Positions 19,399-28,861 are shown, counted from the stretch's first letter. The stretch: DNA of 64,000 bases from Bradyrhizobium sp. CCGB12 (GCF_024199845.1 NZ_JANADO010000001.1:310001-374000), one strand, 5' to 3'. A program made the numbers and translations. Notes: generated by a model from the letters alone, not told the origin.

Positions 19399-20508
19399 TC
19401 AGACGGGATCGAGGGCCAGGCAGTCCTCGGGGCGGAAGGTGATGAACACGCTGTCGCCATGTCCCAGGTTGTCATGTGCGTCCGGCTGAAGCTTGACAAT
19501 GAATTCCCGGTTGCCGGCGACATCGAGTACGGCCAGCGCGTGGTCCCCGAGATAGATGGTGCTTTGCACCCTGGCCGGCAGGCGGTTCGGTCCGTCGCCG
19601 GAGGTGCCGTCCGGGATGATGGAGATCCGCTCCGGTCGCACCGACAGGGACGTCGATGCGCCTGCGCCGGATACGTTGACCGCCCGCGCGGTCACGGCAC
19701 CGCCACCGGCGAGCGCGACGCGGCAATAGTTTTGTTCGACCGTCTCGACGGTGCCGGCCAGCACATTGTTCTCGCCGATGAAGTGGGCGACGAAGCTGTT
19801 TACCGGATGCTCGTACAGCGCATCGGGCGTGTCGATCTGCTGCACAATGCCGTCGTTGAACACGGCAATGCGGTCCGACATGGTGAGCGCTTCACTCTGA
19901 TCGTGGGTGACGTAGACGACGGTGATGCCCATCGTCTCGTGCAGTTGCTTGATCTCCAGTTGCATCTGTTCCCGCAAGCGCTTGTCCAGGGCGCCCAAGG
20001 GTTCGTCCATCAGCACGAGCTGCGGGTTGAAAACCAGCGCGCGCGCCAGCGCCACGCGTTGCTGCTGACCGCCGGACAGCTGCCCGGGCCGCCGGTTCGC
20101 CAGGGTTTCCATCTTGATCATACGCAGCGCCGCCCTGACGCGCTCCTGCGCTTCCGCCTTGCCGATCTTGCGAACGGATAGCGGGAAGGCGATATTCTCC
20201 GCGATCGTCAGATGCGGAAACAAGGCATAGTTCTGGAATACCATGCCGATGTCGCGCTTATGCGGCGGCATGTTCTTGATCGGCCGTTCCGCGAGGTAGA
20301 TCTCGCCATGGGTCGGGACCTCGAAGCCGGCCAGCATCATCAGCGTGGTCGTCTTGCCCGAGCCCGACGGGCCGAGCAGGGTGACGAACTCGCCCTTTTT
20401 GATTTCGAGATCGAGGTTCTTCACCACGAGGTGCTCGCCATCATAGGTCTTCTGAATGCCGGAAAAGCGCACCAGTGCCGGCGCAGGCGTGACCATGCCG
20501 GCTTCCAT
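19399..20508 (-). CDS. Polyamine-type ABC transporter ATPase (PotA-like)
   Basis: A 369-residue ATPase with Walker A GPSGSGKTT, Q-loop QNYALFPHLT, signature LSGGQQQR, Walker B LVLMDEPLGALD and a C-terminal TOBE-like domain that includes RPERISII. It powers the importer whose binding protein and permeases follow on the same strand. I chose the ATG at 20508, preceded by GAGGACAAT, over one 25 codons upstream because homology begins at LVRFSGIQKTYDG. It is the first gene of the operon. Confidence 0.92.
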   Translation of the reverse strand: MEAGMVTPAPALVRFSGIQKTYDGEHLVVKNLDLEIKKGEFVTLLGPSGSGKTTTLMMLAGFEVPTHGEIYLAERPIKNMPPHKRDIGMVFQNYALFPHLTIAENIAFPLSVRKIGKAEAQERVRAALRMIKMETLANRRPGQLSGGQQQRVALARALVFNPQLVLMDEPLGALDKRLREQMQLEIKQLHETMGITVVYVTHDQSEALTMSDRIAVFNDGIVQQIDTPDALYEHPVNSFVAHFIGENNVLAGTVETVEQNYCRVALAGGGAVTARAVNVSGAGASTSLSVRPERISIIPDGTSGDGPNRLPARVQSTIYLGDHALAVLDVAGNREFIVKLQPDAHDNLGHGDSVFITFRPEDCLALDPV

Positions 20509-20643
20509 ATTGTCCTCGCGTTGCCCCGCTGCCGTGCTGTCAGCACTTCGTTTGAGATTGAGGACCAGCTTAGCACCCTCCAACGAGAATGCCAGCGGCC
20601 CAAACGACGAAGATGCGCGCGGGCCCGGTGAGTGAAGGCGTGC

Positions 20644-22212
20644 CTACATCCCCGACAGCTTCGTCACCGATACGTTCAGCGAGCCGCCGGCTTCCGCAAC
20701 GACACGCAACGTCTTCGAATCGAAGGCGATGTCGGCGAGGGTCAGGCTATCGATCTTGGCCTCGACCTTGAGACCGTCCTCGCTCTTCTGGTAGTCGGCG
20801 ATCGCGGCGGCGATCTTCTCGCGGGCGTTGGCTGCGATCGGCTTCAAATCAAGTGTCGCGTTCTGCACCAGCGCCTGCTGCATCTGCGGCACCACGGCGC
20901 GTGCGGCGGCGCCAAGCAGGCCGAATGCGGCCTCGGATTCCACCGCGAGCTGGATGTCGGCGAGCCGCAGCGTCTGTTGCGCCTGGTCGAGCACCGGCCG
21001 GCCCCAGATGTGCACGGTCGCCTCGGCACCGAGGCCGAACCAGCTCTTCTTCTCCTTGGCGCGCACCAGCAGCGAGATCAGCAGGCGGTCACCCGAGGGG
21101 ATCACGTTGACGCTCTTGACGGTGACGTCGACCGGGCCGGAGCCGTCCTCGGGATAGGTGTGGCCGACCATCTGCGCCGCGATCAGCTTGTTGATCTCGG
21201 TGAAGGGCACGTCGATCGGCACGCCGATGTTCACGCCCGTGCCCGTCGGCGGCACGATCGAGATCTTGTCGGGGAACGGGCATTCAGGCTTGGTCGGCGC
21301 CGAGGTCACGCGCGTCTCGGCCTCAAGGCCGAGCAGCAGCGTCACGGCCCGCGCGTCGACGCGCGGCTGCGCCGCGATCGCCCGCACCGGCTTCATCTCG
21401 AGCCAGAGCGGTGGCAGTGCGGCCGACGAGCCCGAGCCTTGCAGCGGGATCGAGCGGCACGCCTTGGCCCATTGCACTTTCGCATTCTCGCGCAGGCTCG
21501 GATCGTTGCGGATGCGCTCGGAGACGATGTTGATCTGCTCGCCGACATTCTTGTCGATCAGCGGCTTCACTTGCGCTGGCACGTTGACCTTGGCGCCGGC
21601 GACGTTGAGGTTGGTATCGCCGAGATTGACCTGGGCGCCGAGATTGGGTTCGAGATGCCAGGCGGCGGCGAGCTTTGGACGCGAGGTGACGACCACGTTG
21701 CCCCTGATCTCGGCGCTGGCATTCAGGTTCTTGATGTTGACCGCGCCGATCCGTTTCGCCGCGTCGCCGCCGAGCACGCTGCCGAGCGCGTCGCCGAGCG
21801 CGCCGGTGGCTTTGGAGGACAGCGAGCCCGTGACGTTGAGCTTGCCGGTGAGCGGCGTCGACAGCGTCAGCACGTCCTTGTCGCCTGCGGCCGACATCGG
21901 ACCGCGGACTGCGGACCAGCCGATGTCGGCGTTCTCCAGGATCTGCGAGATCGGGTTGTCGGCCTTTCCCGCGAAGTTGCGCGGCGAGGCTTTCTCGGCC
22001 TGGTCCCGGATCGCCGACAGCGCGATCGCGACCGGCGCGATCACGATCGAGCTCTTCGAGACGGGCGGCAGCGGCGGTAGTTGCGCGACCGGCGGCGCCG
22101 AATTGGTCGCGCGCGGCGACAGGAAGTCCATCGCCTTCAGGCTGATGAAAAACGACCCCGCGAGCACCACGACGGCGATCAGGATGGTCTTCAGATTCAA
22201 CGTCAGTCGCAT
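20644..22212 (-). CDS. DUF4403 family protein
   Basis: A 522-residue protein with one N-terminal membrane anchor (ILIAVVVLAGSFFISLKAM) and a large periplasmic part matching the DUF4403 family as recalled: a Pro-rich start, LEPNLGAQVNLGDTNLNV, then IAAQPRVDARAVTLLLGLEA. DUF4403 proteins are predicted to have lipid-binding (BPI/SMP-like) folds, but function is not established. The ATG at 22212 follows a GGGGGAT ribosome site. No linked pathway genes are obvious. Confidence 0.75.
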   Translation of the reverse strand: MRLTLNLKTILIAVVVLAGSFFISLKAMDFLSPRATNSAPPVAQLPPLPPVSKSSIVIAPVAIALSAIRDQAEKASPRNFAGKADNPISQILENADIGWSAVRGPMSAAGDKDVLTLSTPLTGKLNVTGSLSSKATGALGDALGSVLGGDAAKRIGAVNIKNLNASAEIRGNVVVTSRPKLAAAWHLEPNLGAQVNLGDTNLNVAGAKVNVPAQVKPLIDKNVGEQINIVSERIRNDPSLRENAKVQWAKACRSIPLQGSGSSAALPPLWLEMKPVRAIAAQPRVDARAVTLLLGLEAETRVTSAPTKPECPFPDKISIVPPTGTGVNIGVPIDVPFTEINKLIAAQMVGHTYPEDGSGPVDVTVKSVNVIPSGDRLLISLLVRAKEKKSWFGLGAEATVHIWGRPVLDQAQQTLRLADIQLAVESEAAFGLLGAAARAVVPQMQQALVQNATLDLKPIAANAREKIAAAIADYQKSEDGLKVEAKIDSLTLADIAFDSKTLRVVAEAGGSLNVSVTKLSGM

Positions 22213-22355
22213 CAATCCCCCAAGCCCGGCCCCGGGATGGGAGTCTACAGGGCAGGCGAGAAGGGCGCTAGAGCGCAAGGATGGGGTGGAATTGGGGCGA
22301 ATGGGTTAACGGCCGCGAACCCATGTTGCCGCACATTCAAGCCGTCATCCCAGGG

Positions 22356-22994
22356 CTAGCTGCGTCGCGGACGGCGGACGGCTCTCACATTGCCGCGATC
22401 GCCGCCACCGCAGAAGAAGCGGTCGCCGCCGTCGGACTCCAAGCCTGAAACCATCGTCCCGGCGGGCAGGTCGAGCTGCTCGAGCACCTTGCCCGTCTCG
22501 GGGTCGATCCGTCGCACGTCGCTCTCTTCGTTCTCCCAGGTGCCATGCCAGAGTTCGCCGTCGACCCAGGTCACGCCGGTCACGAAGCGCTTGCTCTCGA
22601 TGGTGCGAAGGACCTTTCCCGTTTCGGGATCGACCTGATGGATCTTGCGCTCGCGATATTGACCGACCCAGAGCGACCCTTCGGCCCAGGCCAATCCGGA
22701 ATCGCCACCGCCGCCGGGTGAAGGGATCGTGCCGAGCACCTTGCCGGTGGCGGCATCGATCTTCTGAATGCGATCCTCGGCGATCTGGAACAGGTGCCGG
22801 CCGTCGAATGCCGTCCCCGCATGCGCGGCGATATCGATGGAGCGCGCGATCTTGCCGTCGGCCGGATCGATCGCGTTCAACTTGTCGCCCGATGCGAACC
22901 AGACATGCTTGCCGTCATAGGTGACGCCATGCACGGCTTCGACGCCCGCAAAGGGCCCGTATTCCCTGACGATCTCGGCAGCTGAACGCTTCAT
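22356..22994 (-). CDS. Beta-propeller protein (Vgb/SMP-30-like)
   Basis: A 212-residue cytosolic protein built from repeated blades, each carrying a version of IDPxTGKVL (NAIDPADGKI, QKIDAATGKVLGT, HQVDPETGKVLRT, RRIDPETGKVLEQ). This is the pattern of Vgb-like or glutamine-cyclotransferase-like propellers. No signal peptide. It lies downstream of, and on the same strand as, the regulator at 23030, 35 bases away, and is probably co-transcribed. Enzymatic activity is unknown. Confidence 0.75.
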   Translation of the reverse strand: MKRSAAEIVREYGPFAGVEAVHGVTYDGKHVWFASGDKLNAIDPADGKIARSIDIAAHAGTAFDGRHLFQIAEDRIQKIDAATGKVLGTIPSPGGGGDSGLAWAEGSLWVGQYRERKIHQVDPETGKVLRTIESKRFVTGVTWVDGELWHGTWENEESDVRRIDPETGKVLEQLDLPAGTMVSGLESDGGDRFFCGGGDRGNVRAVRRPRRS

Positions 22995-23029
22995 GTGCTC
23001 GATCCCTGTGGATGTGACCTGATCTCATC

Positions 23030-24250
23030 CTACGTCTTCAGGAATGGTCCGGGGAGTAACAAGCCTGTCGGGAAACCCGGAACGGGCGGGGTCATCCAGC
23101 GCCGCGCGCGACCGTGTCCGAAGGACTGCACCTTGTTCGAGCGCGCCAGCTCTTCAAGCGCTCGCTGCACCGTCCGCGCGCTCGTGGCGAGCGCGAGTGC
23201 GAGCGCCGAGCTCGACCACGGCTCGCCATCGGAGAGGAGGGCGAGGACGGTGGCGTGCTTCTCCTCGACCGGCCGCGCCAGCACGACAACGTCTCGCGTC
23301 TTGCGCGGGGTCAGCGAAAAGCCTTGCTTCGTTGCGCTGACACCGGCGAGAGGCTTGAGCTTGGCGCGGAGCCGGCCGATCTCGACCCGGAGCCGGGCGC
23401 GATGTGATTCATCGACGTGCCTCGCCCGAAACGCCGCGGCCATCAACGCCTCTCGTGACACGTCCGCCGGCCACGCCTGCGCCAGGGAGCGGGCAAGCGC
23501 GAACAGCACCGGCCGCGTTCCGAGCGACACGACGATGCCTCCCATGCGAACGGTGTGATGGAACATGTCCACGACGAGCGCGCTCGAGGCCCCCAGCGCT
23601 TCGACCTGTCCAAGCAACAGCGGATGCTCCTCGCCGCGCGCGATCAGGCGGGCCGCGGGCGTGTCGAGCACGAGGTTCGCGCTTTCGACCTCCGCCGCGA
23701 GCGCGGGAATGCCGGCGAGGCGCGCCGCACGTGCCGCGCGGTCGAGCGCGGCGCGCGCATCTTTCGTCCTGAGCCGCCTGATGGCGATGCCGGCGATCAC
23801 GAGCTCGCGGACGACTTGCGATGCCGGCGGGAGCGGGGAGGTGATGAGCTCGGCCAATGCATGCTCGGCTTCGTCGACGCGGCCGAGGAGGAGGAGACGG
23901 CGCGCTTCGATATGACCCGCATGGGCGGCATTGGCGAGGTCGCCGTGCCTGTCGAGCGTCGCGCGTGCCGCCGCGAGCGTCTTCACCGGCCAGCTCAGAT
24001 CGCGCGAGACGAGCGCGATCTCGGCTTCGGCCACTACGCATCTTGCGCGCGCCACCGCCTCTCTCGGACCGAACGCACGCGCGGCGCTGCGCAGCAGCGA
24101 CTTCGCCTTCGCGAGATCGCCGAGCTGTGCCATCGCGATGCCGCGCAGCGCCAGCGAGGGCGCGTCGTTGCGCAGCGCAACGCGGTTCAGCGCGCCGAGC
24201 GGATCGCCGGCCTCGAGCGCCCGCGCGGCGGCCGTGATCAGCGATTCCAT
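23030..24250 (-). CDS. TPR / double winged-helix transcriptional regulator
   Basis: A 406-residue protein. The first 210 residues are Ala/Arg/Leu-rich helical repeats (TPR-like). Residues about 235-310 look like an OmpR/SARP-type winged helix (GTRPVLFALARSLAQAWPAD ... HRARLRVEIGRLRAKLK). A second winged helix follows (SSSALALALATSARTVQRAL). The ATG at 24250 is divergent from the DUF899 gene, with 153 bases between, so it likely controls that gene and itself. The order TPR first, DNA-binding last, is the reverse of classical SARPs. Confidence 0.7.
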   Translation of the reverse strand: MESLITAAARALEAGDPLGALNRVALRNDAPSLALRGIAMAQLGDLAKAKSLLRSAARAFGPREAVARARCVVAEAEIALVSRDLSWPVKTLAAARATLDRHGDLANAAHAGHIEARRLLLLGRVDEAEHALAELITSPLPPASQVVRELVIAGIAIRRLRTKDARAALDRAARAARLAGIPALAAEVESANLVLDTPAARLIARGEEHPLLLGQVEALGASSALVVDMFHHTVRMGGIVVSLGTRPVLFALARSLAQAWPADVSREALMAAAFRARHVDESHRARLRVEIGRLRAKLKPLAGVSATKQGFSLTPRKTRDVVVLARPVEEKHATVLALLSDGEPWSSSALALALATSARTVQRALEELARSNKVQSFGHGRARRWMTPPVPGFPTGLLLPGPFLKT

Positions 24251-24403
24251 GTCAATCCCGCCACACTTGTTACTCCCACCGCGCAACCGCGAGGTGCCAG
24301 TAATCGTTGACGGCCGACAATGTGCGGTGAGGGGCGGGAGGTTCCGCGTCCGTCATGACGCGGCGCGGAATGACGGCCGAAGCAACAGATTTGGAGAGAC
24401 ATC

Positions 24404-25195
24404 ATGACATCAGTTCAAAACGCAGGGACTAGCGGACAGCCCGCCATGCAAACGCCGCCGGTGGTGTCGCCGCAGGACTGGGAGGCGGCCCGTCTGCAAC
24501 TGCTCGTGAAGGAAAAGGCCCATACCCATGCCCGCGATGCCCTGGCCGCCGAGCGCCGGCGCATGCCGTGGATGGCGGTGGACAAAACCTATGCGTTCGA
24601 GGGCCCTGGCGGCAAGGTCAGTCTGGTCGACCTATTTCAAGGCCGGCGGCAGCTGATCGTCTACCGGGCGTTCTTCGAGCCGGGGGTGTTCGGCTGGCCC
24701 GATCACGCCTGCCGCGGCTGCTCCATGGTTGCCGACCAGGTCGCCCATGTCGCGCATTTGAACGCCCGCGATACCACGCTCGTCTTCGCCTCGCGCGCGC
24801 CGCAGGCCGACATCGCCAGGTTGAAGCAGCGGATGGGTTGGACCATGCCGTGGGTCACCATCACCGACAGTTTCGACGCCGATTTCGGCGTCGATGAATG
24901 GCACGGGACGAACGTGTTCCTTCGCGACGGGACGCGCATCTTCCGCACCTACTTCGTCAAGAGCCGCGGCGACGAGCAGATGGGCGGCACCTGGAACTAT
25001 CTCGACATCACGCCGCTCGGCCGGCAGGAGGTGTGGGAGGACTCGCCGAAGGGCTATCCGCAGACGCCGACCTACAAATGGTGGAACTGGCACGACAGCT
25101 ACGCGGAAGGCGCCGCGCCGGACAAGAAGTGGGTGGAGATATCGGACGCCGGCGAGAAGGCTTTTCGCGAGGAGGCCGCGGGAGAACGGAAATGA
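24404..25195 (+). CDS. DUF899 family thioredoxin-like protein
   Basis: A 263-residue protein of the DUF899 group. The N-terminal WEAARLQLLVKEKAHTHARD, the RRRMPWMAVDKTYAFEGPGG segment, and DHACRGCSMVADQV with a CXXC pair are diagnostic. The family has a thioredoxin-like fold but no settled function. A GGAGAG ribosome site precedes the ATG. Its stop codon overlaps the start of the small membrane protein gene downstream, so the two form an operon under the divergent regulator. Confidence 0.85.
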   Translation: MTSVQNAGTSGQPAMQTPPVVSPQDWEAARLQLLVKEKAHTHARDALAAERRRMPWMAVDKTYAFEGPGGKVSLVDLFQGRRQLIVYRAFFEPGVFGWPDHACRGCSMVADQVAHVAHLNARDTTLVFASRAPQADIARLKQRMGWTMPWVTITDSFDADFGVDEWHGTNVFLRDGTRIFRTYFVKSRGDEQMGGTWNYLDITPLGRQEVWEDSPKGYPQTPTYKWWNWHDSYAEGAAPDKKWVEISDAGEKAFREEAAGERK

Positions 25196-25452
25196 CCTCT
25201 CCCGTCAGCGCGGCCGCTGCCAGCCGCGACGGCGTGGTGGCCGCGCGTCACCTCGCCAGATGGCTGGGGCTGGCGGCCACGCCGACCTTCGCGATCATGG
25301 CCGTGCTGACGGCCATGCTCGGCGACGGTCCGGCGGACTTGCTGTGCGCCGCCGGGCACGGGTCCGTGCTCGGCGGGATGGTGCCAATGTATCTCTTGAT
25401 GAGCGCGTTTCACTCGGCGGCGTGGTTGAGACTGCTTGCGGAGCGGCGATGA
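25192..25452 (+). CDS. Small membrane protein downstream of DUF899 gene
   Basis: An 86-residue protein with two hydrophobic stretches (LAATPTFAIMAVLTAML and GGMVPMYLLMSAFHSAAWL). Its ATG overlaps the TGA of the DUF899 gene (ATGA), evidence of translational coupling. No named family is recognised. It may be the membrane partner of the DUF899 protein. Confidence 0.7.
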   Translation: MTSPVSAAAASRDGVVAARHLARWLGLAATPTFAIMAVLTAMLGDGPADLLCAAGHGSVLGGMVPMYLLMSAFHSAAWLRLLAERR

Positions 25453-25552
25453 GGGGGCGGTAGACGCCGCGTCGTGCCCGCCTTGTCCTTCGAGACGAGC
25501 GTGGCCCGATCACCGATGCCAAATGAAAGCGACCCGGCCCCGCCCCGGGTTG

Positions 25553-25969
25553 TTACTGCGAAGCAGCTTGCAGATAAGCAACGATCTTACCCGCTTCGTC
25601 AGCCGAGACGCCGCCGTAAGGCTGCATCTTGTTGCCGGACACGACCTCGTCCGGCTTGACCATGAAGCGGGTGAGCTTGTCCTGGTCCCAGTCGAAGCCG
25701 GCTTCCTTCATTGACGACGAGTAGTTGTAGTTCGGCAGCGAGCCGGCCTTGCGTCCGACGATCTTGTTGAGATTGGGACCGAGGCGATTGTCGCCCTCCT
25801 TCACGGAGTGACAGGTGCGGCAGGAATTGTTGAAGGCCTGCTGGGCCGCGGCGTCGCCCGCCGGCTGCTGTGCAAGCGACAAGGACGCGGACAGGAGCAG
25901 CGCCAGTGCTCCGGCGCCGGCGATCGCGTGCGGCCATGGGCTTGGCGAGGATTGCTGGCGTGATTGCAT
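25553..25969 (-). CDS. Class I cytochrome c (c2/c550-like)
   Basis: A 138-residue periplasmic cytochrome. A signal sequence (AIAGAGALALLLSASLSLAQ) is followed by the haem-attachment motif CRTCH and by GPNLNKIVGRKAGS; the axial methionine is probably in NKMQPYGG. It ends with the usual C-terminal helix EAGKIVAYLQ. I chose the ATG at 25969, preceded by GGAGG at correct spacing. It carries electrons between respiratory or oxidase complexes; its partners are not encoded here. Confidence 0.93.
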   Translation of the reverse strand: MQSRQQSSPSPWPHAIAGAGALALLLSASLSLAQQPAGDAAAQQAFNNSCRTCHSVKEGDNRLGPNLNKIVGRKAGSLPNYNYSSSMKEAGFDWDQDKLTRFMVKPDEVVSGNKMQPYGGVSADEAGKIVAYLQAASQ

Positions 25970-26031
25970 CTGCGCCTCCATCGGGGATCGCGCCGCAGCA
26001 CGCGCGCGTTGGGATGTGGAGGGCAAACGAC

Positions 26032-26059
26032 AACGGCCCCGGTGGGTTCCGGGGCCGTT
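26032..26059. terminator. Strong GC hairpin after the L,D-transpeptidase gene
   Basis: Perfect 11-base arms AACGGCCCCGG / CCGGGGCCGTT with a six-base loop lie between the L,D-transpeptidase stop and the cytochrome c gene. There is no long T run, so this is termination-like by structure only. Confidence 0.55.
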
Positions 26060-26080
26060 TGCGTCACAATGTCCTGCCGC

Positions 26081-26797
26081 TTAGCGCGTCGCGGCTCCGA
26101 GCTCCGCTCTTCGCTCCGTCATCGGCAGCACGATCACCTTGGTGCCGACGTTGACGCGGGAGTAGAGGTCGGTGACGTCATCATTGGTCAAGCGAATGCA
26201 GCCGGACGAGACGCGCTTGCCGATGGTCTCAGGGGCGTTGGTGCCGTGGATGCGGTAGATGGTGCCGCCGAGATACATGGCGCGGGCGCCGAGCGGGTTG
26301 CCGGGACCGCCGGCCATGTGGCGCGGCAGATAGGGCTGGCGGGCGATCATCTCCGGCGGCGGAGTCCAGGCCGGCCACTCGGCCTTCCGGCTCACCGACT
26401 GGATGCCGGACCAGGTGAAGCCGTCGCGGCCGACGCCGATGCCGTAGCGCAGCGCCTGGCCATTGCCGAGCACGTAGTAGAGGTAGGTGTTGGGCGTATC
26501 GATGATGATCGTGCCCGGCGCTTCGCGCGTTGCGTAGGAGACGGTCTGGCGGCGGAAGCGGGCCGGCATCTCGACCTGGTCCTGATCCTCGGACGGTTCG
26601 GTCTGATAGGTTGGCGCCTGGTAGGGCTGGTAAGGCTGCAGCGGCTGCGGCGCGACCATCGGCGGCAGTGGCTGGAAGAAGGGGAAGAGCTGCACGGGTG
26701 CGGCCTTGGCTGCACCTGCGAATGCGATCGCGGAGATCGCGACTGCACTGACCGCAACGGCGCGCGAATACGTCTTGAACGTGTCCAGATTGAACAT
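26081..26797 (-). CDS. L,D-transpeptidase (YkuD family)
   Basis: A 238-residue exported enzyme. The signal peptide ends near AAKAAP, a Pro/Gln-rich linker follows, and the YkuD catalytic domain covers about residues 90-230. HGTNAPETIGKRVSSGCIRL holds the catalytic His and Cys in the HGT...SxGCIR arrangement. It makes 3-3 cross-links in peptidoglycan or attaches proteins to it. The 5' leader carries two small adjacent hairpins (26817-26834 and 26837-26851). It is divergent from the glycosyltransferase gene. Confidence 0.94.
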   Translation of the reverse strand: MFNLDTFKTYSRAVAVSAVAISAIAFAGAAKAAPVQLFPFFQPLPPMVAPQPLQPYQPYQAPTYQTEPSEDQDQVEMPARFRRQTVSYATREAPGTIIIDTPNTYLYYVLGNGQALRYGIGVGRDGFTWSGIQSVSRKAEWPAWTPPPEMIARQPYLPRHMAGGPGNPLGARAMYLGGTIYRIHGTNAPETIGKRVSSGCIRLTNDDVTDLYSRVNVGTKVIVLPMTERRAELGAATR

Positions 26798-27071
26798 TTG
26801 ATCGCCCCTGTTTGCTCGGTGTTTTTGAACACCGTGGCACCGTTTCGGTGCTCCGTTGCCCAAACTCCTAACGGCAAAACGTTTCGGGACATTTGCGCGG
26901 AAAACCGAAAACGGTTTCGTCGCGGCAAGGATTGTTTCATGACAGTTTCGTGGCCGTGCCGGCCCGTTAACGAACAAAACAGTCCGCCGACACTTCGATG
27001 ACGTCACACGCCTGAAATATCCGTGGTTGATGGTCCTAAGCCGAGAATCATCAAACTCTCGGGATTTTCCC

Positions 27072-28124
27072 ATGCGGGTATTAATCGCGACTGACGCCTG
27101 GCATCCGCAGGTCAACGGCGTGGTGCGGACGCTGACCTCGCTGGCGAATGCAGCCAAGGCGCTCGACGTCGAGATCGACTTCCTCACCCCGGACGGCTTT
27201 CCATCCTGGCCGCTGCCGACCTATCCCGGCCTGCGCATCGCGCTGCCTTCGCAGAAGGAGATCGCGCGGCGGATCGAGAAGGCGGCGCCGGACGCGCTGC
27301 ATATCGCAACGGAAGGCCCGATCGGCTGGGCCGCACGGGCCTATTGCCGCCGCAACCGGCTCGCCTTCACCACGTCCTATACGACGCGCTTTCCCGAATA
27401 TGTCTCGGTGCGGACCGGCATCCCCGCGAATGTCGGCTATGCCGTGCTGCGCCACTTCCACGATGCCGCCGCCATGACCATGGTGGCGACGCCTTCGCTG
27501 CGGCAGGAGCTGTCCGAGCGCGGCTTCAAGCGGCTCGGCTTCTGGACGCGCGGCGTCAACACCGAGCTGTTCCATCCTGACAGTCCGGCGAAGCTCGGTC
27601 TGCCGGGTCCCATCTTCATGACGATGGGACGTGTGGCGGTGGAGAAAAATCTCGAAGCGTTCCTCTCGCTCGACCTGCCCGGCACCAAGGTGGTCGTCGG
27701 CGACGGTCCGCAGAAGGCGGCGCTCGAAAAGAAATATCCCGGCGCAGTCTTCCTCGGCGAGAAGAAGGGTGCCGATCTCACCGCGCATCTCGCAGCGGCC
27801 GACGTGTTCGTGTTTCCGAGCCTGACCGACACGTTCGGCGTGGTGCAGCTCGAGGCGCTTGCCTGCGGCACGCCGGTTGCGGCGTTTCCGGTCACGGGCC
27901 CGAAGGACGTCATCGCCGATCACCCGATCGGTGCGATCGACCATGATCTGCGCGCCGCATGCCTGCGCGCGCTCACCATGTCGCGTGAGACCTGCCGCAA
28001 CTTCGCGCTGGAGCGCTCCTGGGAAAACAGCGCGCGTCAGTTCGTCGGCAATCTCACCTCACTTCAGCCCAGCCGCATCCTGCGTGCCTCGCCCATCATG
28101 GCGCGGCGGCCGGTGCGCGGTTGA
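27072..28124 (+). CDS. Glycosyltransferase family 4 (MgtA/Agt-like)
   Basis: A 350-residue GT-B glycosyltransferase. The acceptor-side start MRVLIATDAWHPQVNGVVRT and the donor-binding EX7E region (FPSLTDTFGVVQLEALACGT) match the GT4 group that includes GDP-mannose- and UDP-sugar-dependent glycolipid synthases such as alphaproteobacterial Agt. It probably adds a sugar to diacylglycerol or another lipid at the inner membrane. It is followed 33 bases later by a phospholipid methyltransferase-like gene, supporting a lipid role. Confidence 0.85.
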   Translation: MRVLIATDAWHPQVNGVVRTLTSLANAAKALDVEIDFLTPDGFPSWPLPTYPGLRIALPSQKEIARRIEKAAPDALHIATEGPIGWAARAYCRRNRLAFTTSYTTRFPEYVSVRTGIPANVGYAVLRHFHDAAAMTMVATPSLRQELSERGFKRLGFWTRGVNTELFHPDSPAKLGLPGPIFMTMGRVAVEKNLEAFLSLDLPGTKVVVGDGPQKAALEKKYPGAVFLGEKKGADLTAHLAAADVFVFPSLTDTFGVVQLEALACGTPVAAFPVTGPKDVIADHPIGAIDHDLRAACLRALTMSRETCRNFALERSWENSARQFVGNLTSLQPSRILRASPIMARRPVRG

Positions 28125-28157
28125 TCCTGCTTTTGACCCACAGCGAGAACCTCATCG

Positions 28158-28847
28158 ATGGCTAAGATCATGAACCTTGACGGCACCCAGCAGCTTGACC
28201 TCACCCGTGGCACGGTCGAGCAGGCCTATGACCGCTGGGCGCCCGTCTACGATCTCGTGTTCGGCGGCGTTTTCGCCAAGGGCCGGCAAGCCGCGATCGC
28301 AGCCACCAACAAGATCGGTGGTCGCGTGCTCGAAGTCGGCGTCGGTACCGGCATCTCGCTGCCGCTCTATGCACCCAACCTGCGCATCTTCGGCACCGAC
28401 ATCTCGGAAGCGATGCTGGACAAGGCGCGCCGCCGCGTCAGCGAGGGCAATCTGAAGAACGTCGAGGGCCTCGCGGTGATGGACGCCGAGAAGCTTGAAT
28501 TCCCCGACAATTCTTTCGACGTCGTGATGGCGCAATATGTCGTCACCGCCGTGCCCAATCCGGAAAAGGCGCTCGACGAATTCGCCCGCGTGCTGCGCCC
28601 GGGCGGCGAGCTGATCATCCTGACCCGCGTCAGCGCCGACACCGGCATGCGCCGCTTCATCGAGCAGAGGCTCCAGCCGGTGGTGCGTCCGCTCGGCTTC
28701 CGCACGGCCGAGTTCGCCTGGTCGCGCTACGCGAAATGGCTCGCCGGTGCCCGCGGCGTCGAGCTCGCCGAACGCCGCCTGATCCCGCCGCTCGGGCACT
28801 TCTCGTTGGTGCGCTTCCGCAAGGTCGACGTCGCCAAGGCAGCCTGA
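28158..28847 (+). CDS. PmtA-like phospholipid N-methyltransferase
   Basis: A 229-residue SAM-dependent methyltransferase. VLEVGVGTGISLPLY is the SAM-binding motif I, FGTDISEAML motif post-I, and LRPGGELIILTR motif III. AYDRWAPVYDLVFGGVF at the start is typical of the Rhodobacter-type phosphatidylethanolamine N-methyltransferase and UbiE relatives. The likely product is phosphatidylcholine from phosphatidylethanolamine; this fits the glycosyltransferase before it and the decarboxylase-family gene at 31701. Quinone methylation is a less likely alternative. Confidence 0.78.
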   Translation: MAKIMNLDGTQQLDLTRGTVEQAYDRWAPVYDLVFGGVFAKGRQAAIAATNKIGGRVLEVGVGTGISLPLYAPNLRIFGTDISEAMLDKARRRVSEGNLKNVEGLAVMDAEKLEFPDNSFDVVMAQYVVTAVPNPEKALDEFARVLRPGGELIILTRVSADTGMRRFIEQRLQPVVRPLGFRTAEFAWSRYAKWLAGARGVELAERRLIPPLGHFSLVRFRKVDVAKAA

Positions 28848-28861
28848 GCAAGGCTGCGTGA

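Noticed and set aside
20632..22080. 482-codon frame opposite the DUF4403 gene
   Set aside because: Charged shadow ORF without any recognisable domain.
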